A stretch of DNA of 31,019 nt from Bacteriovoracaceae bacterium UBA4096 (GTDB taxonomy: Bacteria > Bdellovibrionota > Bacteriovoracia > Bacteriovoracales > Bacteriovoracaceae). The DNA lies in NCBI GenBank assembly GCA_002381945.1, contig DFXY01000036.1, positions 12,010 to 43,028 of the forward strand. Reading direction: 5' to 3'. The first letter of the stretch is position 1, and each line of letters starts with the position of its first letter. Under the pieces are notes generated by a model. The model was not told the origin of the DNA. It saw nothing but the letters and a program-made list of their open reading frames with translations, and did not search any database. Made by a program: the position numbers and the translations under genes. Shown in pieces: positions 8,624-17,423 of the stretch.

Positions 8624-10425
8624 GGTTTATTGCCATCTTTGCCCAGGAATTCATCCAGGATAGCAAACCCCTGGATCTGAGAATCTTTTCCCATACCTTG
8701 CACACCCTCAGTTGTGGCCTTGAGATTGGCAAAGAGCTCAGGGTTCACTTTCTTCTCAGTTAGGGCCTCTTCTTCTTTTTTCCAGGCATTCACGTTTCGT
8801 CCAACTGGTTGTAAGACTCCTGAGGAATCAGCCTTATGCAACTTCAGATGAGAAGTAATGATATTATTAAAGAGTACAACTTGGCCCATTCGGGCACGCT
8901 CTTCTTTTGATTCCTTAATGACTTCTTTAGCACTCTGAGAAATCTCATTTGGCTTGGCATCACTCTGTACCTGACGTTTCCCCAGTTTGTTATTGATTTG
9001 TTCCAGAGTCGCGCGCTTTTTGGCCTCGAAATTCTTACCAATCATTTCTGCAATCTTAGTTGCACTTAATCCGGGATCATTTTCATAGGCCTTTAAAATA
9101 TCCATATACCCGTTATCTTTTAAGTAAGTTTCAAGATCTTTCTTGTCACCATTCACTAACTTCTTTACTCGCGCCATTTCAACTTCACGCTTTAAGGTCA
9201 TTTCCATTTCTACATTATGCTTGGCCTTATCAAAATTCTCCGCATCAGCTAAGAAAGCTTCACAACTTGAGAGTTCTGGATTGGTTGTGCATTCCTCTTC
9301 TTTCTGCTTTGCCTGATCATCCTTGGTGTAGCCACCTTCAATTAAGTCAGTCGAGGTATAGTTAGTGAGGTTATCGATCGTTTCATTACCATTTTCACCG
9401 GCAACAAATTGATTGATTGGTTTACCTTTGAGTAAAAAATTTCCTAGATCTCCTGGTTTCTCTGACATCTCTTTGAAGAGCTCAACTACTTTTTCCGTAT
9501 CAACTAGTGCTTTTTTATAACCCTGGATTCGGCTTTTTGCCAGACAGGCAGCTGCGCCTTTGGTAGCCTTTCCTGCATCTACTTGCGATTCGGTTTTAGC
9601 CAGATTGATCGATTGTTGAAATTCATCACAAAGCGGAACAATGAGTTTTCCACACTCCATAAAAAAATCAGACATATCAGCATCTGACATAGCTGTTTTG
9701 CCATCACTACCCTGAATGCTGGTAAAAATTTGCTGATAAATTTTTGTTTTATCTTCTGGATCACTTAAATCTTTGGCAAATTTGGGATTACCCAAATCGT
9801 TAATTTTACCAATATTTTGAATTAATGATTCTTTCTTATAGTTCTTCCAGTGGTCGGCGAAATTATCAGCGGTAGAATCTTCTGATCTTAAATTTTCAAA
9901 ACAAAATCGGGAAATTTCAAATAAAGCGTTTTTACCCAGCTGAGTTTTATACATATCAATGAATACTTTCTGGTCGACATGCTTTTTATTTTTAAACTTC
10001 AGGCTTTCAACGAGTTTCTTGTTATCTTGTTCTTTACGATCAACTCCCGTAAGTGATTTATACATTTTATCACTAAGATAATTTTGAATATCCTTGGCAT
10101 TTTTACTTTGAACGAGACCATAGTGTTGAAGATTTAAGGCTTCAGATAACTCTTCTAGTTTCTTTGGATTATCAGTTTTCGCCAGTTCTTCCTTAAAACA
10201 TTTTTCTGCTTCCTGGATTTTTCTATCTCGTTCTGGTTTACCATCTGAAGCTACAAACTGATTGTTATCTCTACATTTTTTAAATTCGCTAGTGGTACTA
10301 AGCATCTCTTCAATTTGCAGATCTTTTACAACAGAGACAATTTGTTTGCTGTCATTTTGATCAATGACTTCAGCAGCAAATAGCCGGCCGGATAATAATA
10401 TGAGAGGTAAAATAAGCTTTTTCAT
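8620..10425 (-). CDS. Large secreted or periplasmic helical protein of unknown function
   Basis: The 601-residue protein begins with a clear Sec signal peptide (MKKLILPLILLSGRLFAA, likely cleaved after residue 18). The mature part is lysine- and glutamate-rich and mostly helical, with scattered cysteines (for example near KKCRDNN, AEKCFKE, RFCFENL, FMECGKLIVPLCDEF and EECTTNPELSSC) that could pair in the periplasm. No catalytic motif or known domain was recognised. It is followed only by a convergent gene and preceded by a 75-base gap to the next minus-strand gene, so it may have its own promoter. Long predicted helical secreted proteins with no known domain are common in predatory Bdellovibrio-like genomes, but that is context, not evidence. 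Confidence 0.75.
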   Translation of the reverse strand: MKKLILPLILLSGRLFAAEVIDQNDSKQIVSVVKDLQIEEMLSTTSEFKKCRDNNQFVASDGKPERDRKIQEAEKCFKEELAKTDNPKKLEELSEALNLQHYGLVQSKNAKDIQNYLSDKMYKSLTGVDRKEQDNKKLVESLKFKNKKHVDQKVFIDMYKTQLGKNALFEISRFCFENLRSEDSTADNFADHWKNYKKESLIQNIGKINDLGNPKFAKDLSDPEDKTKIYQQIFTSIQGSDGKTAMSDADMSDFFMECGKLIVPLCDEFQQSINLAKTESQVDAGKATKGAAACLAKSRIQGYKKALVDTEKVVELFKEMSEKPGDLGNFLLKGKPINQFVAGENGNETIDNLTNYTSTDLIEGGYTKDDQAKQKEEECTTNPELSSCEAFLADAENFDKAKHNVEMEMTLKREVEMARVKKLVNGDKKDLETYLKDNGYMDILKAYENDPGLSATKIAEMIGKNFEAKKRATLEQINNKLGKRQVQSDAKPNEISQSAKEVIKESKEERARMGQVVLFNNIITSHLKLHKADSSGVLQPVGRNVNAWKKEEEALTEKKVNPELFANLKATTEGVQGMGKDSQIQGFAILDEFLGKDGNKP

Positions 10426-10500
10426 ATGCTCATTTTATCGGAAGAATAGCGAGGAAGACTTACCCTTAAGATAAGCCTTGGTTTTTGTCTTTAATTTCAA

Positions 10501-11046
10501 CTACATAGCGTCGCGAGACATCCCGAATAGCCCTTTCATTTCACCCAACAATAAATGGCTTTTTCCCAGGTAATACCACTGACGTACAAATCCAATCAGC
10601 ATAGAGGCCAGAAAGCCATAGGCGACCCCTGAGTGTACAACCTTACTCACCAGTCCGGTATCATGGGCACCACCCAGTAAAAAGGCGATAGTTCCGAGAA
10701 CCAGCATTAACATTGTCCAGGGAATAGTCTGTCTTTTTGAAAGTTGCGACTCGTGGACATAACGGGCCACTTTCTTCTTATAAGGTTCAAGATCCTCAGG
10801 GGCATCATCAAAAAGTTCACTTAGGTTAGCTTCACTATTTAATGCATTCCACACGTTCTCAACTAATCGAGAAACCCCAATGAAATAGAACATGACAAAT
10901 GCTTGGATGAAAATCACATACATGAAAGTGGGAATGGCCAACTGAATATGTCCAAAACCAAGGTCTAGCCAACCAAGTGCGACTGAAGTGGTTAGAGAAA
11001 CACCAAGAACCATGATGACTAATAAAAATCTTAGAAGATAGGCCAT
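10501..11046 (-). CDS. Integral membrane protein of unknown function
   Basis: The 181-residue protein has four likely membrane helices: residues about 5-25, 38-60, 108-130 and 137-155. A hydrophilic cytoplasmic or periplasmic loop (about 66-105) is rich in Glu and Lys. No family motif was recognised. It is encoded divergently from the HEAT-repeat gene and the bc-complex operon, sharing a 74-base upstream region, so a link with respiration is possible but unproven. A GGAAG site lies five bases before the ATG. Confidence 0.7.
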   Translation of the reverse strand: MAYLLRFLLVIMVLGVSLTTSVALGWLDLGFGHIQLAIPTFMYVIFIQAFVMFYFIGVSRLVENVWNALNSEANLSELFDDAPEDLEPYKKKVARYVHESQLSKRQTIPWTMLMLVLGTIAFLLGGAHDTGLVSKVVHSGVAYGFLASMLIGFVRQWYYLGKSHLLLGEMKGLFGMSRDAM

Positions 11047-11120
11047 TAGACTTCCAATTTGAGCTTCATTTTGTTAATTTCCCCGTACATTTACCGCCTT
11101 TTTCATCATAAGGAAATCAA

Positions 11121-11996
11121 ATGTCCGAACAAAATCAGGGCAACAACCCTCCAGTTAAAAAAATGCTCGAAAGTTCACCACTTTCGGGAATCGCTGTTCC
11201 TATTGCTATTGTTCTCATTGGAGCATTGATCATTTTTGGCGTAACCAAAATGCTCTCAACTGGAAAAAATCATCGTGATCTGATTAACGAGATGAATTCG
11301 AAGACTTTCGGCAACCGTTGGGTAGCCGCATACGAATTGTCTAAGTTTTTGGCCGGGCAGAAAATCCCCAAAGAAGATATGCCATGGGTAATTGAAAATC
11401 TCTCTCAAGTTTATCGGGAAACAGTTGACCCTCGTACAAGAAATTTTGTTGTATTGGCCCTCGGAAGCTTAAACAATCCTTTGACGCTTCCTGTTTTAAA
11501 TACTGCGTTGGAGGACCAAGACCCTCAAGTAAAATTTAATGCTGTAGTTTCTCTTGGAAATATGTCGAAAGGTTCCGATATTCATTGGCAAAAAGTTGAA
11601 GCGCTGCTTCAGCAAGACGTTGATCCTGGTCTTAAACAAGTCGCTTTGTTGACCATGGCCTCGCACAATCGACCAAATACTGAAGAGGTAGCACTTCCTT
11701 TATTGACTTCGACTGAGAAAACATTGCGCTATGCTGCGGCGATTGTTCTCACCGGCACCAAGAATTCCCAGGCCATTCCAGTGTTGGAAGAGATCTTTAA
11801 CTTAAGATATGACGTGGCGCAGGCGGGTGAGTTAAACGGTGCGCAAGTGGAAGCATTGAAAATGAATGCATTGGAAAATTTGGAAAAATCCAAATGGAAT
11901 GAATTATCGAATCTGGTCCAGAAAGTTGAGCAAGATGACTCTAACGTGAGAGTTACGACAAAAGCAAAACAGGTTCTAAAAGTATTGAAAAATTAG
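11121..11996 (+). CDS. Membrane-anchored HEAT-repeat protein at the head of the bc-complex genes
   Basis: The 291-residue protein has one N-terminal membrane helix (about residues 22-44, SGIAVPIAIVLIGALIIFG) and then HEAT/PBS-lyase-type repeats. They are visible as units such as RNFVVLALGSLNNPLTLPVL and QVKFNAVVSLGNM, repeating about every 30-35 residues from about residue 60 to 285. Such repeats bind other proteins. It lies 90 bases upstream of the Rieske gene on the same strand, which suggests an accessory or assembly part of that complex. The ribosome site AAGGAAAT precedes the ATG. No heme or metal motif is present. Its role in the complex is inference from position. Confidence 0.8.
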   Translation: MSEQNQGNNPPVKKMLESSPLSGIAVPIAIVLIGALIIFGVTKMLSTGKNHRDLINEMNSKTFGNRWVAAYELSKFLAGQKIPKEDMPWVIENLSQVYRETVDPRTRNFVVLALGSLNNPLTLPVLNTALEDQDPQVKFNAVVSLGNMSKGSDIHWQKVEALLQQDVDPGLKQVALLTMASHNRPNTEEVALPLLTSTEKTLRYAAAIVLTGTKNSQAIPVLEEIFNLRYDVAQAGELNGAQVEALKMNALENLEKSKWNELSNLVQKVEQDDSNVRVTTKAKQVLKVLKN

Positions 11997-12003
11997 AAGT
12001 TTA

Positions 12004-12040
12004 CACCCATAATGGGTGAAAACAAATAGCCCCTTATAAT
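12004..12040 (+). promoter_or_regulatory. Possible regulated promoter before the Rieske gene
   Basis: A palindrome, CACCC-ATAAT-GGGTG at 12004-12018, is followed by a perfect -10 hexamer TATAAT at 12035-12040. No good -35 hexamer lies at the right distance; the palindrome occupies that place, as in activator-dependent promoters. The Rieske ATG follows 46 bases after the -10. It may instead be a weak attenuator after the HEAT-repeat gene, but no T-run follows the stem. Confidence 0.35.
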
Positions 12041-12086
12041 CAGAGCCTTCATTGGCACTGATATATTTATTTCCGGAGAATCTCTC

Positions 12087-12590
12087 ATGAGTGATGAGGC
12101 AAAAACCAGTCTAAACCGCCGCGAGTTCTTTAGCTTTCTCGCTGTTGGTTGGATTACATTTGGTGCCGCAGCTGCGGGTATGGCCAGTCTAGTCTTTAGA
12201 TTTCTTTATCCAAACGTTGTCTTTGAACCTGCCATGGATTTCATTGCTGGCTTTCCAGATGATTATCCTGATGGAGTAGATGAACGTTGGAAAAATGGTT
12301 TTGGAGTTTGGATCTATAAGAAAGATGGCCGCCTTGTTGCCATGTCAAACATCTGCACTCACTTGGGCTGTATTCCAACCTGGCTTCCTGCCGAATCAAA
12401 ATTTAAATGTCCTTGTCACGGTTCTGGTTATTATCCAAATGGTATTAACTTCGAAGGTCCAGCTCCTCGTCCATTAGAGCGCTATAAGATTTCTCGAAAT
12501 ACTGAAGGTAAAATTATCGTAGATAAGACTAAAGTGTTCCGTTACGAAAAAGGTGAATGGAGCAACGCTGATTCTTACATTGAAGTCTAA
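12087..12590 (+). CDS. Rieske iron-sulfur subunit of a menaquinol bc-type complex
   Basis: This 167-residue protein carries the [2Fe-2S] cluster that takes the first electron from quinol. Ligands are seen in CTHLGC (Cys90, His92, with disulfide Cys95) and CPCHGSG (Cys108, His111, with disulfide Cys110), the complete Rieske set. A twin-arginine signal (LNRREFFSFLAVG, RR at 11-12) and a membrane helix (about 15-40) show export by Tat with the helix kept as anchor, as known for Rieske proteins. The separate cytochrome b and subunit-IV-like genes that follow place it in a b6f-like or QcrABC-like menaquinol complex. A GGAG site precedes the ATG. Confidence 0.95.
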   Translation: MSDEAKTSLNRREFFSFLAVGWITFGAAAAGMASLVFRFLYPNVVFEPAMDFIAGFPDDYPDGVDERWKNGFGVWIYKKDGRLVAMSNICTHLGCIPTWLPAESKFKCPCHGSGYYPNGINFEGPAPRPLERYKISRNTEGKIIVDKTKVFRYEKGEWSNADSYIEV

Positions 12591-12608
12591 TTTTTAGAGG
12601 TAAAATAT

Positions 12609-13388
12609 ATGTCTGAAGGTTTCGCAAAAAAAGTTGCTAACACCCAGGTTTGGAAAGCAATTTTTCGTCATGGTCCCCCAAACAATGCCCGTAACCGTGC
12701 AGCAGTCATTGCCGGTAACGTCTTTCTTCATCTTCACCCAATCAAACTCAAGAAATCGGGCGTTCAGCTTGGTTATACTTGGTGTATGGGTGGTCTTACA
12801 TTTTTTGTATTCCTGGCACTAACTGTGACAGGGGTTCTGTTAATGTTTTACTACCGCCCAACTGCTGAATATGCATTCACAGATATCATCGGATTACGTG
12901 AACACGTACCTTTGGGGATTATGCGGGAGCTTCATCGTTGGGGCGCTCACTTAATGGTTATTACCGTATGGATTCACATGTTCCGTGTATTCATGACTGG
13001 CTCTTATAAACCACCTCGTGAATTCAACTGGGGTGTGGGTGTAATCCTTCTTGTTCTTACTATGCTTCTATCGTTCACAGGCTACCTCCTTCCTTGGGAT
13101 CAGTTGGCAATCTGGGCGATTACAGTAGGTTCAAACATGGCGAAAGCAACTCCGTTTGCTGGTGCAGGTGGTCCTGGTGCCGCTCTGGCCAAGATCGGTG
13201 ACTTTGTCATGGTTTCTGATAAAAATGATGTTCGTTTCCAGCTTCTTGGTGGACGATTTGTAGGCGAGGCAGCTCTGCTTCGTTTCTATATTCTCCACTG
13301 CGTATTCATTCCACTAGTTGTAGCAGTTCTTATTGCTGTTCACTTCTGGCGTGTACGTAAAGATGGCGGAATTTCAGCTCCACTATAA
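12609..13388 (+). CDS. Cytochrome b, N-terminal (b6-like) subunit
   Basis: The 259-residue protein corresponds to the four-helix heme-binding half of cytochrome b. The b-heme ligand pairs are His109/His123 (spacing X13, in LHRWGAH and IHMFRV) and His230/His245 (spacing X14, in ILHCVF and VHFWRV). FTGYLLPWDQLAIWA (156-170) matches the conserved Qo-side helix cd region. The split from the C-terminal half and the HX14H spacing are typical of cytochrome b6 and of QcrB-type menaquinol complexes. It follows the Rieske gene after 18 bases with an AGAGGT site. It oxidises quinol at the outer side and reduces it at the inner side of the cytoplasmic membrane. Confidence 0.95.
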   Translation: MSEGFAKKVANTQVWKAIFRHGPPNNARNRAAVIAGNVFLHLHPIKLKKSGVQLGYTWCMGGLTFFVFLALTVTGVLLMFYYRPTAEYAFTDIIGLREHVPLGIMRELHRWGAHLMVITVWIHMFRVFMTGSYKPPREFNWGVGVILLVLTMLLSFTGYLLPWDQLAIWAITVGSNMAKATPFAGAGGPGAALAKIGDFVMVSDKNDVRFQLLGGRFVGEAALLRFYILHCVFIPLVVAVLIAVHFWRVRKDGGISAPL

Positions 13389-13406
13389 GAAGGATTAGGG
13401 AAACAT

Positions 13407-14483
13407 ATGATTAAGGAAGCAATCAACTACCTTTCTTCCCCAGTGTACTCATTTACAGCATTCATTGTGCTGTTTGTGATTGCCTTAAGAAGAATCGATA
13501 TTGTTGGAACTAAAAAATTTGGACTTGGTCTTTTAATTGGAACCCTCGTCATCTTCGGATGGATGATTTCTGACCCTGTCTTTTTCACTGTAATATCTCT
13601 TCCAGATAACATTCCTATTATCATTCTTAATGGATTGGTTTTCTGGTCAACCTGGTACTCTCTCTATAAAGGTCATCAAAACGATCTTCGTATCGCTGCT
13701 GGTGAACCTCCAATTGAGGGGACTCCTGAGAACAGAGAAAAAGTCTGGGCTTGGCCTAACCTTGTTTACATCGAATTGCTGTGCGGGATTCTTTGTACAA
13801 TCTTCCTTATTGCTTGGGCAATTTTCTTCAAAGCCCCTCTAGAAGAGCCGGCCAACCCAACATGGGCACCAAACCCTGCTAAAGCTCCTTGGTACTTCCT
13901 AGGTCTTCAGGAAATGCTTGTGTACTTCGATCCATGGATGGCCGGTGTGGTTCTTCCAGGGCTTATTCTAGTTGGTCTGATTGCTATCCCATTTATTGAC
14001 GTTAACCCTAAAGGTAACGGCTACTACACATTCAAAGAGAGAAAATTCGCAATCACTGGTTTCCTTTTTGGATGGCTGGCCCTTTGGATCTTCTTAATTC
14101 AGGTGGGGACATTCCTGCGTGGTCCAAACTGGACTTTTTATGGTCCATTTGAATACTGGGATGCTCATAAAGTTGTAGCCGAGAACAACATCAACCTGTC
14201 TGAGATTATGTGGATTAAGCTCTTTAATGTTGGTCTGCCTAAAAATATTTTTGTCCGTGAAATTTTTGGTCTCCTTGCTACTTTTGGATACATGTTTGGC
14301 TTACTCCCTTTGATTTATAAAAAATGGGGTAAGAGTTATATGCCAAGAATGGGGGCCATTCGTTATTACATTATGATTTTTTTGATTCTTGGAATGATGA
14401 GTTTACCAATCAAGATGTATCTTCGTTGGTTCTTTAACTTGAAGTATGTTCTGGCCATGCCGGAATTTGAATTAAACCTTTAA
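13407..14483 (+). CDS. Cytochrome b C-terminal/subunit-IV-like protein with extra N-terminal helices
   Basis: The 358-residue protein carries the C-terminal half of cytochrome b. The Qo motif appears as APWYFLGLQEMLVYF (Pro161-Trp162-Tyr163), the place where PEWY stands in other complexes; the glutamate is replaced by alanine. At more than twice the length of subunit IV (about 160 residues), it has about three additional membrane helices at the N terminus (about residues 10-28, 38-55 and 70-88) and more at the C terminus (about 280-345). The gene follows cytochrome b after 18 bases. The alanine at the Qo motif fits menaquinol-type variants, though its effect here is not known. Confidence 0.9.
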   Translation: MIKEAINYLSSPVYSFTAFIVLFVIALRRIDIVGTKKFGLGLLIGTLVIFGWMISDPVFFTVISLPDNIPIIILNGLVFWSTWYSLYKGHQNDLRIAAGEPPIEGTPENREKVWAWPNLVYIELLCGILCTIFLIAWAIFFKAPLEEPANPTWAPNPAKAPWYFLGLQEMLVYFDPWMAGVVLPGLILVGLIAIPFIDVNPKGNGYYTFKERKFAITGFLFGWLALWIFLIQVGTFLRGPNWTFYGPFEYWDAHKVVAENNINLSEIMWIKLFNVGLPKNIFVREIFGLLATFGYMFGLLPLIYKKWGKSYMPRMGAIRYYIMIFLILGMMSLPIKMYLRWFFNLKYVLAMPEFELNL

Positions 14484-14510
14484 TCGATTTTTTTAGATAA
14501 GGCAGCGATA

Positions 14511-17351
14511 ATGAAACGTGAACCTGGTATGGCTTTTGACACGCAAGTTCTGAATAAGATCTTTGCTGTTACTTCTGTATGCTTTCTTTTAGTTGTGATC
14601 TGGATGGTTTTTGATGACTACATCCGGCCTTGGAAAGCTGTCCAAGTGAAAGCTCTTGATATTGAAAAGCAAAAGATACAAGAGAAAATCAAAGAAATTG
14701 ATGGCTCTATTGATGGCAATAAACTCAAAGAAGTTAAGGCCCAAATTGCTGCAGCCGAAAAGGGTCTAGAGGCCCAAAAAGATAAAGTCGAAAAAATTAA
14801 CGATAAAATTTCTGAGATTCAGCGCCAAATCTATGTGCAGAACATGGTCAATGGTGTGAATGGCTCTCAAGCTGCCGCCTTCCAGTTCCAGTACGAGCAT
14901 GCTTTGATGCAGAATCATCCTGAAGAAGCTAAAAAGCTTAAAGTAACCTTTGATGAATTTAAAAAGAAAGAAGTTGAAGGTAAGGATAATTTAAAAGGTC
15001 TACAGGCCCAGGAAACTCAGGCCCAGGAAGAGCTGAAAGTCATCATGGCCGATAAGACAACCGCTGAGAAAGAGCTGAAAAATCTTGTTGGTGATAAAGA
15101 AAGAATGCTCACCGCGATGGCCGCAGCGGAGAAGAACCCTATTTGGGCCCTTCGTAATGCCCCTTTTATTGATTATCTCGATCCAACGATCAAAATTCGT
15201 CAGTACGTTATTACTAACGCCACTAACGATTTTTATTTCCAACAAGTTCCAAAGATTGATCGCTGTACTACTTGTCACGTCTTTATTGATAAGCCAGGTT
15301 ATGAAGATCAGTCCAATCCTTATAAGACACACCCTAAAGTTGATACTCTGGCAGTCGGTGTAAGCTCAGCTCACCCTGTTAAAGACTTTGGATGTACCTC
15401 TTGTCACGGTGGTGTTGGTGACCGAGTAAATGATTTCAATTCACCGGCACACATTCCTCAAAACGCTCAGCAAATGAAGGAATGGCAGGAAAAATATCAC
15501 TGGCATGAGCCACACAAGGTTCCTCAGCCAATGCTTCCTCTGCAGCATGTAGAAGGGATGTGTATGAAGTGTCATACACAACAAGAACGCATTCCAATGG
15601 CGGACAAACTAAATCATGGTCGTCAATTGGTGGAACAATACGGTTGTTATGCTTGTCACAAGATTGAAGGCTGGCAGCACATGAAGAAGCCGGGTCCTTC
15701 ACTTCAAAAAATTGATGGCAAGGTTTCTAAAGAATTCATTAAAAACTGGATCTGGTCTCCTAAGACTTTCAATCCTAAGTCTAAGATGCCTTCATACTTT
15801 AACCAGGAAAACAATTCGACTCCTGAGTTTAAGGCCAAGAACATGGCAGAAGTTAATGCCATGGCAGAATACATCTACCGTACTTCCCGGAATTACAAAC
15901 CATTCCAGAATTACACTGGTGGTAATGCCAATAATGGTAAAGAACTGATTGAAACTATTGGCTGCGTCGGCTGTCACATGGTTGAAGGCATTGATGATAA
16001 ATGGAATGCCGTAGGTGAGCGTAAGGGCACATATCTAACAGGGACTGGTTCAAAAGTTGATCCTAACTGGTTAGTGTCGTGGCTTAAAAAACCATCTCAT
16101 TATCAAGAAGACACGGTTATGCCTTCCTTCCGATTAACGGATACTGAGGCCAATGATATTGCAGCTTACTTACTCAGCCTTAAAAATAAGCAATTTGCTG
16201 ATCTTAAATTCCCTGAGATCAACAAAGAAGTCAGAGATGAGATTTTGGTTCAAGATTATTTCTCAGCATTTGAAACAGTGAAAGCTGCTCAGGCAAAACT
16301 TGAGAAATTAAATGATGACCAGAGAACGATGGAGCTGGGTAAACGTTCTATCAGTAAATATGGTTGTTACTCTTGTCACAACATTAATGGCTTTGAAGGT
16401 GACCTTCCACAGATTGGTCCTGAATTAACAAAAGAAGGTTCTAAACCTGTTGAGCAGTTCGGTTTCGGTCAGCAGAAGCATGTTCCGCATACTCGTCAGG
16501 GCTGGTTAACTCAACACTTGAAAACTCCACGCATCTGGGATGTAGGTGTTCCTAAGCCATTTAAAGATCTGAACAAAATGCCTAACTTCTATCTGAATGA
16601 TAGTGAAGTTGAAGCTATGGTAGGAGTTCTTCTGGGTCAAGTTTCTGATAAAGTGCCATTGGCCGGACAAAAACGTCTTAGTGCTGGTGAGAAGCAGTAC
16701 TATGATGGGATGAAAGTGGCGAACCAATACAACTGTTATGGTTGCCATAAAATTGATGGTATTGGCGGTAAACTTTCTGAAGCTTTTGAAGATCCAAACT
16801 ACGGGCCTCCATATTTAACTAAAGAAGGCTTCCGTGTTCAAACTGATTGGTTGTATGACTTCTTACAGAATGTTCATCCAATCCGTAGTTATGTAAAAGT
16901 AAGAATGCCTACGTTTAACTTTAAGCATGATGAGCTTAATAAACTTGTCACTGGATTCCAGGGTGGTTCAAACCAGAACACTTTCGAAGCTCCAGTTAAG
17001 GTTGAATGGGAACCAGGTGAAAGAGAAGCTGCTAAGAGAATCTGGGAAGAGTTGGCCTGTGTCACTTGTCACACCGGTGGATTCAATAAGGATGATCCTC
17101 AAGCTCCAGATCTCCATTTTGCTAAGAAACGTTTACGTGAAGGTTGGATGGATGCATGGATCTCTAATCCACAATCATTCTTACCTTATACCTCAATGCC
17201 GGCTTTCTGGGATGATGGAAGTGGTAATTTGATTCCTGCTGTAGATGGTGTTCTGGATAATGATCCAAAACGTCAGATTAAGGCGGTAAGAAAACTTGTA
17301 CAAGAGTTTGGTTACGAAACAAGCCCGAAGCCTTTCCCTAAAAATCAATAA
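14511..17351 (+). CDS. Membrane-anchored octaheme c-type cytochrome with a coiled coil
   Basis: The 946-residue protein has a membrane helix (about residues 15-33), a long charged coiled coil (about 45-205) and then eight CXXCH heme-c motifs: CTTCH, CTSCH, CMKCH, CYACH, CVGCH, CYSCH, CYGCH and CVTCH, beginning at residue 252. From the fourth heme on, the spacing and the motif GxxCHxxxG suggest repeated mono-heme cytochrome c domains. It should face the periplasm and pass electrons from the Rieske/b complex onward. It is 27 bases downstream of the subunit-IV gene and ends the operon, before a terminator. It is far larger than the usual cytochrome c1 or f, and the coiled coil is an unusual addition. 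Confidence 0.92.
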   Translation: MKREPGMAFDTQVLNKIFAVTSVCFLLVVIWMVFDDYIRPWKAVQVKALDIEKQKIQEKIKEIDGSIDGNKLKEVKAQIAAAEKGLEAQKDKVEKINDKISEIQRQIYVQNMVNGVNGSQAAAFQFQYEHALMQNHPEEAKKLKVTFDEFKKKEVEGKDNLKGLQAQETQAQEELKVIMADKTTAEKELKNLVGDKERMLTAMAAAEKNPIWALRNAPFIDYLDPTIKIRQYVITNATNDFYFQQVPKIDRCTTCHVFIDKPGYEDQSNPYKTHPKVDTLAVGVSSAHPVKDFGCTSCHGGVGDRVNDFNSPAHIPQNAQQMKEWQEKYHWHEPHKVPQPMLPLQHVEGMCMKCHTQQERIPMADKLNHGRQLVEQYGCYACHKIEGWQHMKKPGPSLQKIDGKVSKEFIKNWIWSPKTFNPKSKMPSYFNQENNSTPEFKAKNMAEVNAMAEYIYRTSRNYKPFQNYTGGNANNGKELIETIGCVGCHMVEGIDDKWNAVGERKGTYLTGTGSKVDPNWLVSWLKKPSHYQEDTVMPSFRLTDTEANDIAAYLLSLKNKQFADLKFPEINKEVRDEILVQDYFSAFETVKAAQAKLEKLNDDQRTMELGKRSISKYGCYSCHNINGFEGDLPQIGPELTKEGSKPVEQFGFGQQKHVPHTRQGWLTQHLKTPRIWDVGVPKPFKDLNKMPNFYLNDSEVEAMVGVLLGQVSDKVPLAGQKRLSAGEKQYYDGMKVANQYNCYGCHKIDGIGGKLSEAFEDPNYGPPYLTKEGFRVQTDWLYDFLQNVHPIRSYVKVRMPTFNFKHDELNKLVTGFQGGSNQNTFEAPVKVEWEPGEREAAKRIWEELACVTCHTGGFNKDDPQAPDLHFAKKRLREGWMDAWISNPQSFLPYTSMPAFWDDGSGNLIPAVDGVLDNDPKRQIKAVRKLVQEFGYETSPKPFPKNQ

Positions 17352-17360
17352 TCTTAGATT

Positions 17361-17394
17361 GGTGTTGTGTAACTTTGTTGCACAACACCTTCCT
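17361..17394 (+). terminator. Rho-independent terminator of the bc-complex operon
   Basis: GGTGTTGTG (17361-17369) and CACAACACC (17381-17389) form a perfect 9-bp stem with an 11-base loop, followed by a short T-rich stretch. It starts ten bases after the octaheme cytochrome stop codon. Confidence 0.75.
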
Positions 17395-17423
17395 TAATGC
17401 TCTTAATTTTAATTTAATTACTT

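Noticed and set aside
9060..9365. 101-codon open frame on the plus strand inside the secreted-protein gene
   Set aside because: It is antisense to the 601-residue protein, which has a clear signal peptide, and encodes no recognisable protein.
14511..17351. Octaheme cytochrome as a nitrite or hydroxylamine reductase
   Set aside because: No CXXCK or other catalytic heme motif is seen, and it lies in a Rieske/cytochrome b operon, so an electron-transfer role fits better.
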